64,000 nucleotides of DNA from VXNE01 sp965116625 (GTDB taxonomy: Bacteria; Pseudomonadota; Gammaproteobacteria; Pseudomonadales; Azotimanducaceae), in the NCBI GenBank assembly GCA_965116625.1, contig OZ220717.1:1116001-1180000 (forward strand). The letters run 5' to 3'. Numbering within the stretch: position 1 is the first letter of the stretch; each line of letters begins with the position of its first letter. Below, in pieces: positions 1-7,735 of the stretch. The notes beneath the pieces were generated by a model, which saw only the letters and a list, made by a program, of their open reading frames with translations, had not been told where the DNA came from and did not search any database. The position numbers and the translations under genes were made by a program.

Positions 1-243
1 GAGTATGGAGAGTGGGACCCGGAAGGCATCGACGAGGTTTTCGATAGACCAGTAACGGCGCAACTTTCCCGGCCTCACGCCGAAGTAGCGGACCCCGGGT
101 GTGGTCACGAGCCGTTCTTCCAGCCCCGAATCGGAGCCGACATAGGCGACTTCCCAGCCCCGTGCCTGTAGCGCTTCGACGACTGGCAACGTCGGCACGA
201 CATGGCCAGCACTGCCGCCGCCGGTGACGACCGCCCGAATCAA
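1..243 (-). CDS. murG: MurG-like UDP-GlcNAc glycosyltransferase, N-terminal 81 residues
   Basis: This is the N-terminal part of a MurG-family glycosyltransferase (GT28), which adds GlcNAc to lipid I at the inner face of the cytoplasmic membrane; the gene runs off the left edge. The translation opens with a Rossmann strand and the glycine-rich motif VTGGGSAGHVVPTLPV, then YVGSDSGLEERLV and PGKLRRYWSIENL. The last motif recalls the MurG type of Firmicutes more than E. coli MurG; this is from memory of the families. The likely start is TTG at 243, overlapping the TGA of hda (TTGA), which implies translational coupling. Its position after hda, outside a division-cell wall cluster, is unusual, so it may be a second MurG-type enzyme rather than the essential one. 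Confidence 0.72.
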   Translation of the reverse strand, partial: MIRAVVTGGGSAGHVVPTLPVVEALQARGWEVAYVGSDSGLEERLVTTPGVRYFGVRPGKLRRYWSIENLVDAFRVPLSIL

Positions 244-920
244 AGCCCGAGCACCTGCTTGACGAAAGGAACCGTCACCCGGCGTTGGGCAGACAGGGAC
301 TCGACATCGATGGTTTCGAGCAGGCGCAGCAAGTCCTTGAGGTCGCGACCGGTGCGGCGCAGGAGAAAAGACACCACGCTTTCGTCCAGATCGAATCCAC
401 GGTCACTGGCGGCACGCCGGAGCACTGCGGCTGCCGCTTCGTCGTTCGGGGGCGAGATCTCGAAACATGCCGCCGAGCGCAGGCGGGAAGCGAGGTCTGG
501 AAGCGCGAAACGCAACTGCGCAGGTGGCTTGCGCGCCGTCATGACGAGCGCGTGGCCGCGCGCGAACCTGTTGTCGTAAAGGCGCAGCAATGACTCCTCG
601 GGCGGACGATCGCCGATCCACGCGTGGATGTCGTCGACAAGGACCCGGTCGAAGACTTCATAGCCATCCACTCCGGGAAGCTCCGTCGCGGGGACGAACG
701 CCCCGCCTGTCTCGTGGGAGACGGCCTGCAGCAAGTGGCTCTTCCCCGCCCCGGAACGTCCCCAGACCCAGGCGCAGAAAAAACCGTCGACGGGCCGCAA
801 CACGCTCTCGACAAGTTCGGTGTTGCCGCCAACCAGGAAACGGTCAAGCGTGAACCGTTCCCGGAGCGCGAACGCCAGTGGCACTTGCCGGGCGTTTCGG
901 TTGGCCGGTGGATGGACCAA
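240..920 (-). CDS. hda: DnaA regulatory inactivator Hda
   Basis: Hda is a 226-residue AAA+ protein that, bound to the DNA-loaded beta clamp, stimulates ATP hydrolysis by DnaA and so limits re-initiation of replication. The N-terminus holds a clamp-binding-like segment (RQVPLAF). A Walker A motif (GRSGAGKSH) lies near residue 55 and a Walker B-like VDDIHAW near residue 95; the C-terminal part matches the DnaA AAA+ lid. Length is close to the family norm. The start is a TTG at 920, six bases after the stop of the upstream phosphatidyltransferase gene, so the two are probably co-transcribed. Hda near DUF2066 and purM is a common gammaproteobacterial arrangement. Confidence 0.9.
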   Translation of the reverse strand: MVHPPANRNARQVPLAFALRERFTLDRFLVGGNTELVESVLRPVDGFFCAWVWGRSGAGKSHLLQAVSHETGGAFVPATELPGVDGYEVFDRVLVDDIHAWIGDRPPEESLLRLYDNRFARGHALVMTARKPPAQLRFALPDLASRLRSAACFEISPPNDEAAAAVLRRAASDRGFDLDESVVSFLLRRTGRDLKDLLRLLETIDVESLSAQRRVTVPFVKQVLGL

Positions 921-926
921 CAGTGA

Positions 927-1487
927 TTACCCCCGTTCCTGGAGAGCGCGGCGACTCCAGGTATAGACGTAGTCGACGCCGGAAGACACACCTAGCGTGG
1001 CGACGACCACGAAGCCCCAGGGATCGAGGACAGCGACCGCGAACCCGGACAACGGTCCTGCGTCGACCAGCCCGATCAGCACCAGGATCAGCATGGTGAT
1101 CTGCATCGCGGTGTTCAGCTTGCTTATGAAGCTCGGGTTCGGTTGGATTTTCTCGAATATGAGCCGATATGCCCCGGCGCCAAGCAGGATGATGACGTCC
1201 CGTGAAATGACCACGGCCGCGAGCCAGACCGGCACATGGGCCTGCCAGACGAGGATCAGGAACATCGTGCTGACCAGCAGCTTGTCCGCCAGTGGGTCCG
1301 CGTACGCACCGAAGGAAGTCGCCCAGGAAAACCGGCGCGCCAGGGCGCCGTCGAGCGCGTCGCTCAGGCCGGCGATCGCCATGAGGATGAGGCTCGCCAG
1401 GTAGCGCTCTTCCAGTAGAAGCCACCCTGTCGGCACGATCAGCACGATACGCACGAGCGTGATGATGTTCGGAATGCTGCGAAGCAT
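927..1487 (-). CDS. CDP-alcohol phosphatidyltransferase (PgsA-like)
   Basis: This integral membrane enzyme transfers a phosphatidyl group from CDP-diacylglycerol to an alcohol, as in phosphatidylglycerophosphate or cardiolipin synthesis. The family signature D-x2-D-G-x2-A-R-x8-G-x3-D-x3-D is complete in SDALDGALARRF...GAYADPLAD, and several hydrophobic segments follow. Which alcohol is used cannot be told from sequence. The ATG at 1487 overlaps the TGA of the upstream DUF2066 gene by one base (TGATG) with GGAAGAG just upstream, so it is preferred over an in-frame ATG at 1505. It lies in a tight run with hda. Confidence 0.85.
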   Translation of the reverse strand: MLRSIPNIITLVRIVLIVPTGWLLLEERYLASLILMAIAGLSDALDGALARRFSWATSFGAYADPLADKLLVSTMFLILVWQAHVPVWLAAVVISRDVIILLGAGAYRLIFEKIQPNPSFISKLNTAMQITMLILVLIGLVDAGPLSGFAVAVLDPWGFVVVATLGVSSGVDYVYTWSRRALQERG

Positions 1488-2701
1488 CAGCTCTTCCCGC
1501 TCCACAACAGCATCAGCGGTGCTGCGGACCTGTCTTCAGGCACGTCCGAGAGGCCGATGCCACCCAAACCGGGCATCGTGGGAAGGCGTCGAAACGCACC
1601 GTCCTTCGACAGGAGTTCGGCAAGGCGCTCGGGGGTGGACCGGGTTACGACCCGAAGTGTCAGCGTCTCCTGCTCGGCCGCGGTGAGATGCACGCGTTCG
1701 ATATATTCGAGGTTCGAAAGATGACGCATCAGGTCAGCGTAGCGCCCGACGGAACCTGCCCCCCGCACCGCGATCTCGATCGCCGTTGCGTCGCGGCCGA
1801 AAACGGCGAGGCGTTGCATCAGATCGTCGGCGACCTCGTCCATCGCCTGCGCGGCGCCCGCCCCGACGTTTTCGACGGAATAGCTGAATGCGCGTGGTTC
1901 GTTGTCGATCCAGAACTCCCAATCCGTCCGCCACTCGTCATCAGCGATTTGAGCCGCTCGTCCGACGAGCACCACATCCGCACCATATCGGCGCGAAGCG
2001 GCGTCCAGGGTGTAGGCGAAGCCATCCCATACGGCGGGCGGGGAGATCAACTCCCTGTCCTCCAGGTCCATCAACGGCAGCCTCAGCGGAACACCGCGTT
2101 GCCGGCTTCGCTGGCGCAGGCTTTCGGCCAGCGGGTGATCCGAGCCGCTGTCGAGAACACGGAGGAGACTGTCTTCCCGAACCGCGAGCCAGGCAAGCAC
2201 GCGCGGCCGATCGGCACTCCAGATGGGGAGTGACGCCTCGGAAACCAGGTCCTGTATCGCCTGGGGCTCGAAACTGACCTGCAGCCGCTGATCGGCATCG
2301 TTCCCGCCCTGCGCGAAACGGTATTGCATGTAATACAGATCCGGGGCGTTGAGCGCATCGACGATGGGTTGCGACATGGGTACGCTCTTGAGGCCGGTCA
2401 TTCTCATCAGCATCTCGCGCAAAGCGGACCTGGCAGCTCTGCGCTGGTCAGCCTGGGTCTGGGATTCTGCGGGCACCTCGACTTCGTATAGCCAGTTGAC
2501 GACCTCGCCGCATGCGGGCGCGCTTGCCCAGAGGGCCATCGAAAGGGCCACCCCTGACGCAAACGCCCTCCCCGCCTGCTGACGCGCAAGGAAGTGCCGG
2601 CGTTTCCCCCATGGGCGGATGCGTACTTCCATCCGAGGCGATGGTTTCGCGGAGAAAGCGCGTTTGATCGAGAACATCCGGACTGTTGAGCCATGCCGCA
2701 A
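1487..2701 (-). CDS. DUF2066 domain protein, exported
   Basis: This is a DUF2066-family protein of unknown function, a common neighbour of purM and hda in gammaproteobacteria. After a short hydrophobic export segment (GVALSMALWASAPACG, about residues 54-69 of the longest frame) come the conserved VNWLYEVEVP start of the mature domain and a C-terminal lobe ending near LLWSGKS. The start is uncertain. The longest frame begins at TTG 2701; ATG 2632 lies inside a dispersed palindromic repeat and gives a leader MEVRIRPWGKRRH that would form the basic n-region of the signal peptide; a GTG at residue 55 would give a signal peptide without basic residues. The repeat thus appears to have been built into the coding sequence. 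Confidence 0.75.
   Translation of the reverse strand: MRHGSTVRMFSIKRAFSAKPSPRMEVRIRPWGKRRHFLARQQAGRAFASGVALSMALWASAPACGEVVNWLYEVEVPAESQTQADQRRAARSALREMLMRMTGLKSVPMSQPIVDALNAPDLYYMQYRFAQGGNDADQRLQVSFEPQAIQDLVSEASLPIWSADRPRVLAWLAVREDSLLRVLDSGSDHPLAESLRQRSRQRGVPLRLPLMDLEDRELISPPAVWDGFAYTLDAASRRYGADVVLVGRAAQIADDEWRTDWEFWIDNEPRAFSYSVENVGAGAAQAMDEVADDLMQRLAVFGRDATAIEIAVRGAGSVGRYADLMRHLSNLEYIERVHLTAAEQETLTLRVVTRSTPERLAELLSKDGAFRRLPTMPGLGGIGLSDVPEDRSAAPLMLLWSGKS
2575..2632. repeat. Dispersed palindromic repeat, copy R1 (inside the 5' end of the DUF2066 gene)
   Basis: This is one of four copies of a repeat with the core GACGCGcAAgGAAGTGCcG...GGCGGATGCGTACTTCCAT. GAAGTGC and GTACTTC form the arms of a hairpin. 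Read on the minus strand, this copy supplies ATG GAA GTA CGC ATC CGC and a basic peptide at the start of the DUF2066 gene. Only the core is present; the outer GGAGCC...CAGCCGGGG end seen in other copies is missing or eroded. Confidence 0.8.
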
Positions 2702-2828
2702 GCTGAAGCTGTCGTATCAAGTCTAGCCCGGATATCGCTTCGGGGACCGCAAGGAATGTCTCTCCTCTTCCGTCCCTGCCTGTCGCGTGCTACAACTCGG
2801 CCAGGTTCTCAAGCGCTTCGGCTGGTTC

Positions 2829-3869
2829 ATGTCAGGACTCACGTACCGGGAAGCTGGCGTAGATATCGACGCCGGCAACGAACTCGTCCGCCGTATCGCC
2901 CCAGCGGCGCGGCGCACCCAGGGGGATGGCTTCCTCTCGGCGCTGGGCGGGTTCTCGTCGCTTGCGGAAGTTCCCGCAACGTATCGCAACCCCGTGCTCG
3001 TCGCGGGGACCGACGGTGTGGGCACCAAGCTCAAGCTGGCCATCGAGCATGACCGTCATGACGAGGTCGGTCAGGACCTCGTCGCCATGTGCGTAAACGA
3101 CGTTCTCGTCTACGGTGCCCAGCCGTTCCTGTTTCTCGACTATTACGCCACGTCGAAGCTCGATGTCGATGTGGCGGAGCGCGTGATCGTCGGTATCGCG
3201 AGGGGCTGCGAGATCGCTGGATGCGCGCTCGCCGGGGGCGAGACCGCCGAGATGCCCGGTTTCTACCGGCCAGGCGACTACGATCTTGCAGGGTTCTGCG
3301 TTGGTATTGTTGAACGCGACCATATCGTTACCGGGGAAGAGATTGCCGTGGGCGACAGGTTGATCGGCGTGGGATCAACCGGTCCCCATTCGAACGGATA
3401 TTCGCTTGTCCGCCGTATCGTGGAAGACCAGGGAATCGGTCTGAATGACGCGTTGCTGGATCAACTCCTGGCGCCAACCCGCATTTACGCAAGGCCGGTT
3501 GCAGGTGCGCTCGGCGCGGCGCCAGTGAAGGGCATGGCGCACGTCACCGGCGGGGGTATTGTCGAAAACGTGCCGAGGATGCTGCCGGAAGGTCTGGCCG
3601 CCGACGTTGACCTCGACAGCTGGGAGAGACCCGCGGTATTCGGTTGGCTGCAGCAGGCGGGGAGGATCGAAGAGGCCGAATTGCTACGCACGTTCAACTG
3701 CGGGATTGGGTTTGTTCTGTGCGTGGCCCCGGAATTCGAGCGAGACGTGATGGACAGTTTGGCCCGCGCAGGAGAAACGGCCGTCTCCATCGGTCGCATC
3801 GTGGCGGGAAAAGCCCGGCCGGAAGCCGGCCATCTGGTCGCAACCGGGGAGGGTTACGCCCTGGGTTGA
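2829..3869 (+). CDS. purM: Phosphoribosylformylglycinamidine cyclo-ligase PurM
   Basis: PurM makes aminoimidazole ribonucleotide from FGAM using ATP, the fifth step of purine synthesis, in the cytosol. The 346-residue product has the family hallmarks: LTYREAGVDIDAGNELV at the start, VAGTDGVGTKLKLA, VAMCVNDVLVYGAQPLFLD-like and the nucleotide region ALAGGETAEMPGFY, followed by GSTGPHSNGYSLVR and HVTGGGIVENVPRMLP. The ATG at 2829 gives the usual length; an in-frame ATG at 2787 adds 14 residues with no family match. It is transcribed away from DUF2066. No purN follows, since an opposing gene ends 15 bases downstream. Confidence 0.96.
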   Translation: MSGLTYREAGVDIDAGNELVRRIAPAARRTQGDGFLSALGGFSSLAEVPATYRNPVLVAGTDGVGTKLKLAIEHDRHDEVGQDLVAMCVNDVLVYGAQPFLFLDYYATSKLDVDVAERVIVGIARGCEIAGCALAGGETAEMPGFYRPGDYDLAGFCVGIVERDHIVTGEEIAVGDRLIGVGSTGPHSNGYSLVRRIVEDQGIGLNDALLDQLLAPTRIYARPVAGALGAAPVKGMAHVTGGGIVENVPRMLPEGLAADVDLDSWERPAVFGWLQQAGRIEEAELLRTFNCGIGFVLCVAPEFERDVMDSLARAGETAVSIGRIVAGKARPEAGHLVATGEGYALG

Positions 3870-3884
3870 CTCCGGCGCATTGCG

Positions 3885-6788
3885 TTACTCCAACTCGACG
3901 GCGACCCGGATGCCGACATCATCAAGCCGAAGGGATTCATCTCCCCAACCGCGCTGCGCCGCGCGCACCAGACTCGGGTCGACGCGCCACGAGCCGCTCC
4001 GGAGGATTCGCTGTTCGCAATCGGCGGTGATCTTCGGGGACCCGTCAGCTGTCGCACCTTCGTAGCTGTCGGACCGACAGTCCGACGCCCACTCCCAGGC
4101 GTTGCCATGCATGTCGTGCAGCCCCCAGGGATTGGCGCGGAACGACCCCACGGCCACGGCTCCGGACGGGCCACTGTTTGCCCGACTGCGGCACCCGTTG
4201 CAGTTGGCCTGCGCCACGCCGATCGTATTTCCCCAGCTGTACCTGGCCGTCGTTCCCGCCCGCGCAGCGTATTCCCATTCCGACTCACTTGGCAGGCGAT
4301 AGGGCCTGCGGGTTTCCGAGGACAACCACTCGGTATAGGCCACGGCGTCAAGCCACGACACGTTTGCGGCGGGCAGCGACGGTCCTGCGCTGCAGGACGT
4401 CTCCCATTGGGTGCCGGTGGCGTGGGCGAAACGCGCGAATTCGGCGCAGGTGACCTCGAACTTCGACAGCGCCAATGTCGTTGCCAGGGTCACGGTGTGG
4501 ACAGGAAGTTCGTTCGGGCGGCAGTTCAGGCGCGACAGGCAGCCCATTCGAAAGCTCCCGGTCGGAATGGCGATCATTGCCGGTCCGTTCCCACCCGAGG
4601 CGAGCGGGTCGGAGAATTCGGCGATTCCAGTGCGCAACGTTATTGCATGGTCGGTAGGTCCGATGTCATGTTGCACCGATCCCTCCCAGGTCTCATGGCC
4701 CGGCAGCACTGCCCTGACGCGATAGTGCCCGGGTGTCAGCAACACGCCCGGACGGTAGTCGTGGTCGCTCAGCGGAAAGCTCACGATAGCGCCGGCCGGC
4801 GTTGTCGCCACGGAGAAAGGTTGTGGGTTGGGCACCAGGGAGATCGGTGTCCGGGTGACACCTGCCACCTCGATGGTTCGGGTTTCCGGAGCGTATCCGT
4901 CGCGGGTGACGCGTACCAGGTGGCTACCCTCCGGGATCCGCATCCCGGCCTCGTATGGCAGTTCCAGATCAGGAAAGTTCGCGTCGGCGTCGGCGGGCTT
5001 CAGCACGAGGTCCAGCGTGCCGTAGACAATGCTGGGGTCGAGGATGAGATCCAGCGATCCGACGCCGTTCTTCGGAACGTTGGCGGTCACCCGCAGTGAT
5101 CGGTGCGCCTCCGCACCTACTACCAGTTCCAGGGGTCCGGCGGGCAGTCCGCGGATCGTGGCCGGGGTGCGTTCCGCCAGGCGTTCGCCATTGTGCTCGA
5201 TCCACGCGCTCGACGGTTCCGTTCGCACGGCCAGTGCACCGGTCGCGTGGACGAGCGCGCGTTCCATCCGGGTTGACATGCGCTCCGGATCAGCCGGATC
5301 GGGCACCGTGACAGTTTCCGACAGCGTCTCGTAGAGCGCGTGGCGCAAGGTCACCTCGTACGAACCTGGAGGCAGATCCCGAATGGAGAGAGGCGTTCGA
5401 CCAACCAGTGCATCGGAAATCAGAACTTCCGCGCCGGGTGGCGCTGTCGCAACGACCAGCGTTGCGAGCGCCGGCGTGGAATCGGCAGATACGAGATCCC
5501 GTGGTGCCGGATCGCTCGAAAACGCGTCCATCGGAAGTACCGCTGCCGTTTGGGGCGCGCTTTCCGGCGACACCTGGGATGGTTCCCGGGGCTTTTGCTG
5601 TTGCGATGCCGTTGGCGGTGGCCCGTTGGACAGCAACTGCCCAGGGTCATCGGCGCTGGATGACCGAAGAATGCCCGTGTCGACCCAAGTCAGTGCGGCA
5701 ACGAGTGCGGTTGTCGCGATCGCGGGAACCGCCCACTGCCGGCCGCGTACGGGCTTTCTGGCAGGAAGTTGGGCGGGGGGCTGCGGGCGTGCTCTCGGAA
5801 GCCCTGCATCAGGGCCAGGCGGTTGGGCGGGTATGAACATTCGGCCGCGTGCGGCGCGGCGGATGCCACGCGGCGATTGATCCGCTGCAGAGTCAAACAG
5901 GCGGCGCCACGCCGCAATGCTCTGCGGCCTCTCGTACGCGCGAATGGAGAGGGCGGCGTCGATGCCCGACACCAGCCCTGGCCCGTAAGGGGTCCGAATC
6001 GCCTGGGACACGGGGATCATTTCGTCCCCAACGGCCCGTTCGGTGGCTTCAGGCGGCGTCAGCCCGGTAGCGCATCGGTACATGACCGCTCCCAGGCCAT
6101 AGATATCGGTCCATGGTCCGAGATGGCCCATCTGGGAGTATTGTTCAAGCGCCGCATATCCGGGTCTCGGGGCCGGCGAGGATTCCCGTGGCATGGCGCG
6201 GAACGTCTGGCGAGCCCCGGTGACCTGCTGGTGCGCCGGAAACCCGAGGAGCACAGGGGAGCCGTCTTCGGCGATGACAATCTTGTCCGGGCCTATGTCC
6301 CGGTGCAGGAAATTGCCCTGGTGCAAGGTATCCAATGCGTCGAGTATGGGGAGCAGGAACTGCCCGGATTCCCCTTCGGACAGGGTCGTTTTCTGCTCAA
6401 GCAGACTTGAGAGGGTCTTTCCCTCGACGAAGTCCCTGACGATATAACCCGTCCCGTTTGCTTCCAGGCACCGAACCACCTGGATAAGGTTCGCATGGGA
6501 TACGTCGATCAGCGCGCTGCCATCCTCGAGGAACCGACGCAGCGCGGCGTCGAAATCGGCCCGATGAGCCGGTGACTTCGGCACCACGCCTGCATCGGTA
6601 CGGGCCGAGAGGTGGTCGGGCAGGTACTCCTTGATGACGACCGGCCTGTCCTGGTCGTGGTCGATTGCGACGTACTTGATGCCGAGCGCGCCCGTGCCCA
6701 GAACCTCGCGGATCTCGAATTCATCCAGGCGATAGCCCGCGGGGAGAGCGAAATGGTCCTCGGCCAACGTGTAATCCTCTTGGGTCAT
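3885..6788 (-). CDS. Degenerate Ser/Thr kinase - PEGA repeats - FGE-sulfatase domain membrane protein
   Basis: This 967-residue protein has three parts. Residues ~21-290 form a Hanks-type kinase fold with Lys53 (VVIK), but the catalytic loop reads HRDIGPDKI, with Lys169 where the metal-binding Asn belongs. The DFG triad is replaced by GFP (182-184), so catalysis is doubtful. A single membrane segment near residues 353-372 is followed outside by about four PEGA-like surface domains (for example PPGAEVLISDALVGRTPL). The C-terminal ~230 residues, from IAIPTGSFRMG onward, are a formylglycine-generating-enzyme/SUMF1-like domain (LPSESEWEYAARAG, GLHDMHGNAWEW). The likely design is a cytoplasmic pseudokinase sensing something and a periplasmic C-type-lectin-like domain; function is unknown. 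ATG 6788 is preferred over an in-frame TTG at 6848. Confidence 0.85.
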   Translation of the reverse strand: MTQEDYTLAEDHFALPAGYRLDEFEIREVLGTGALGIKYVAIDHDQDRPVVIKEYLPDHLSARTDAGVVPKSPAHRADFDAALRRFLEDGSALIDVSHANLIQVVRCLEANGTGYIVRDFVEGKTLSSLLEQKTTLSEGESGQFLLPILDALDTLHQGNFLHRDIGPDKIVIAEDGSPVLLGFPAHQQVTGARQTFRAMPRESSPAPRPGYAALEQYSQMGHLGPWTDIYGLGAVMYRCATGLTPPEATERAVGDEMIPVSQAIRTPYGPGLVSGIDAALSIRAYERPQSIAAWRRLFDSAADQSPRGIRRAARGRMFIPAQPPGPDAGLPRARPQPPAQLPARKPVRGRQWAVPAIATTALVAALTWVDTGILRSSSADDPGQLLSNGPPPTASQQQKPREPSQVSPESAPQTAAVLPMDAFSSDPAPRDLVSADSTPALATLVVATAPPGAEVLISDALVGRTPLSIRDLPPGSYEVTLRHALYETLSETVTVPDPADPERMSTRMERALVHATGALAVRTEPSSAWIEHNGERLAERTPATIRGLPAGPLELVVGAEAHRSLRVTANVPKNGVGSLDLILDPSIVYGTLDLVLKPADADANFPDLELPYEAGMRIPEGSHLVRVTRDGYAPETRTIEVAGVTRTPISLVPNPQPFSVATTPAGAIVSFPLSDHDYRPGVLLTPGHYRVRAVLPGHETWEGSVQHDIGPTDHAITLRTGIAEFSDPLASGGNGPAMIAIPTGSFRMGCLSRLNCRPNELPVHTVTLATTLALSKFEVTCAEFARFAHATGTQWETSCSAGPSLPAANVSWLDAVAYTEWLSSETRRPYRLPSESEWEYAARAGTTARYSWGNTIGVAQANCNGCRSRANSGPSGAVAVGSFRANPWGLHDMHGNAWEWASDCRSDSYEGATADGSPKITADCEQRILRSGSWRVDPSLVRAAQRGWGDESLRLDDVGIRVAVELE

Positions 6789-7146
6789 GCGTCCGGTGCG
6801 GGCGGGGACGCGTCCGAAACTCGTCAGACGGTCATGAACCGGCCGCAAACGTCATGCGACCCCAGTTTTCAGGACTCCCGGAAACAACGGCTGCGCAATG
6901 ATAGTGGATTGTCGTTTTCGGCGGGAAATAGTGAACGATTCTCTCCACGATAAAGGTCCGTCAATGGTACCTGCGGCGACCAGGAACAGGTCGCAACGTT
7001 CGCGGAGAGGTATTTCGTGATTCACGCGCGGTACCAACCCGGAACATTGTCCGCATGGTTGCGAGTTCCCTGGCCCGTTCGCGCATCGCAGATCGCATTG
7101 ACTTGTAATGTATTGAGTTCGCGCAACACCGATGCCAGCAGGGAAA

Positions 7147-7167
7147 TTTTCCGTCATTGGCGGAAAA
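7147..7167. promoter_or_regulatory. Small inverted repeat TTTTCCG-N7-CGGAAAA
   Basis: A perfect 7-bp inverted repeat with a 7-base spacer sits in the divergent intergenic region. It could be an operator or a small hairpin. There is no run of T on the plus strand after it, so a terminator is less likely. Which protein would bind is unknown. Confidence 0.35.
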
Positions 7168-7251
7168 CCGTTGCGGGGGACCTTGAAGGCTGGGCGGACG
7201 AACATTTATGTTCTTTTACCGTCCGGTCCGTTTTCCGGCGCCGTTGGGGGA

Positions 7252-7594
7252 GGAGCCTTCAGCCGGGGGAGCTTCCCCGGCCGCTGACGCGCAAGGAAGT
7301 GCTGGGCATTTCCTCCTTCGGCGGATGCGTACTTCACATGGAAGCCTGGACCGTGTCACATTTTGTTTACTGGAGGGAGTGAATTGCCGATCGGGACTGG
7401 TGAACTTCGCCGGCCGTTTACGAGTCTATCCAGTATGGTTTGCCATGTATGTGAGCTGTCCTGAAGTGGCGCCAGACGGTTACTCAGAAGGTTGTCTGCA
7501 TTGGGTTGCATGCAAGTGCCCCACAGCCGGCGCCTTCGGCTTCGGACTTTTGCTTGCGAGGGGTTCCCCCTCGCGCTCCCCGGCTGAGGGCTCC
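7252..7594. repeat. Palindromic repeat element, copy R2
   Basis: The left end GGAGCCTTCAGCCGGGGGAGC and the right end GCTCCCCGGCTGAGGGCTCC are inverted repeats with one substitution and one extra G. Next to the left end is the shared core (CCGCTGACGCGCAAGGAAGTGC...GGCGGATGCGTACTTC) found at R1, R3 and R4. Here an extra base after the minus-strand ATG breaks the leader-peptide frame seen at R1 and R4, so this copy is not coding. The ends resemble those of a MITE or a paired REP (BIME) unit. Confidence 0.65.
7510..7532 (+). repeat. Direct repeat unit 1 (ATGsAAGTGyCCCACAGCCGGCG)
   Basis: A 23-base sequence recurs in the same orientation at 7666-7688 with two substitutions. It lies at the inner side of repeat element R2, just upstream of the LytTR regulator gene. 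Its role is unknown; it could be part of the repeat family or a paired protein-binding site. Confidence 0.5.
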
Positions 7595-7614
7595 GGCCTG
7601 GCCCCGCTCGTCGA

Positions 7615-7669
7615 CCATGGAACAAGTGCCCCGGGTCGCTAAGTGCTCCCCGAGACATTTGTTCCATGG
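7615..7669. repeat. Inverted repeat CCATGGAACAA...TTGTTCCATGG
   Basis: Two perfect 11-base arms (7615-7625 and 7659-7669) enclose 33 bases that also pair in part. The structure ends about 65 bases before the GTG start of the LytTR gene, so it lies in its leader or promoter region. A second copy of the 23-base direct repeat (7666-7688) overlaps its right arm. Confidence 0.5.
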
Positions 7670-7735
7670 AAGTGTCCCACAGCCGGCGAAGGCTCACTCG
7701 CGAATGGTTTGTGCAGATGACGGGAAAGTACCCGA

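Larger units (their letters stand above)
6789..7735. other. Long intergenic region between the pseudokinase and LytTR genes
   Basis: About 950 bases with no convincing gene. It has more A and T than its surroundings on the left side and carries repeats on the right. It holds a hairpin at 7147-7167, a complex palindromic element at 7252-7594, a direct repeat (7510-7532 and 7666-7688) and an inverted repeat (7615-7669). Both flanking genes point away from the region, so promoters for both should lie here, but no clear -35/-10 pair could be assigned. Confidence 0.7.

Noticed and set aside
4107..5099. 330-codon plus-strand ORF opposite the pseudokinase gene
   Set aside because: No domain, no ribosome site; opposite to the PEGA/FGE coding frame.
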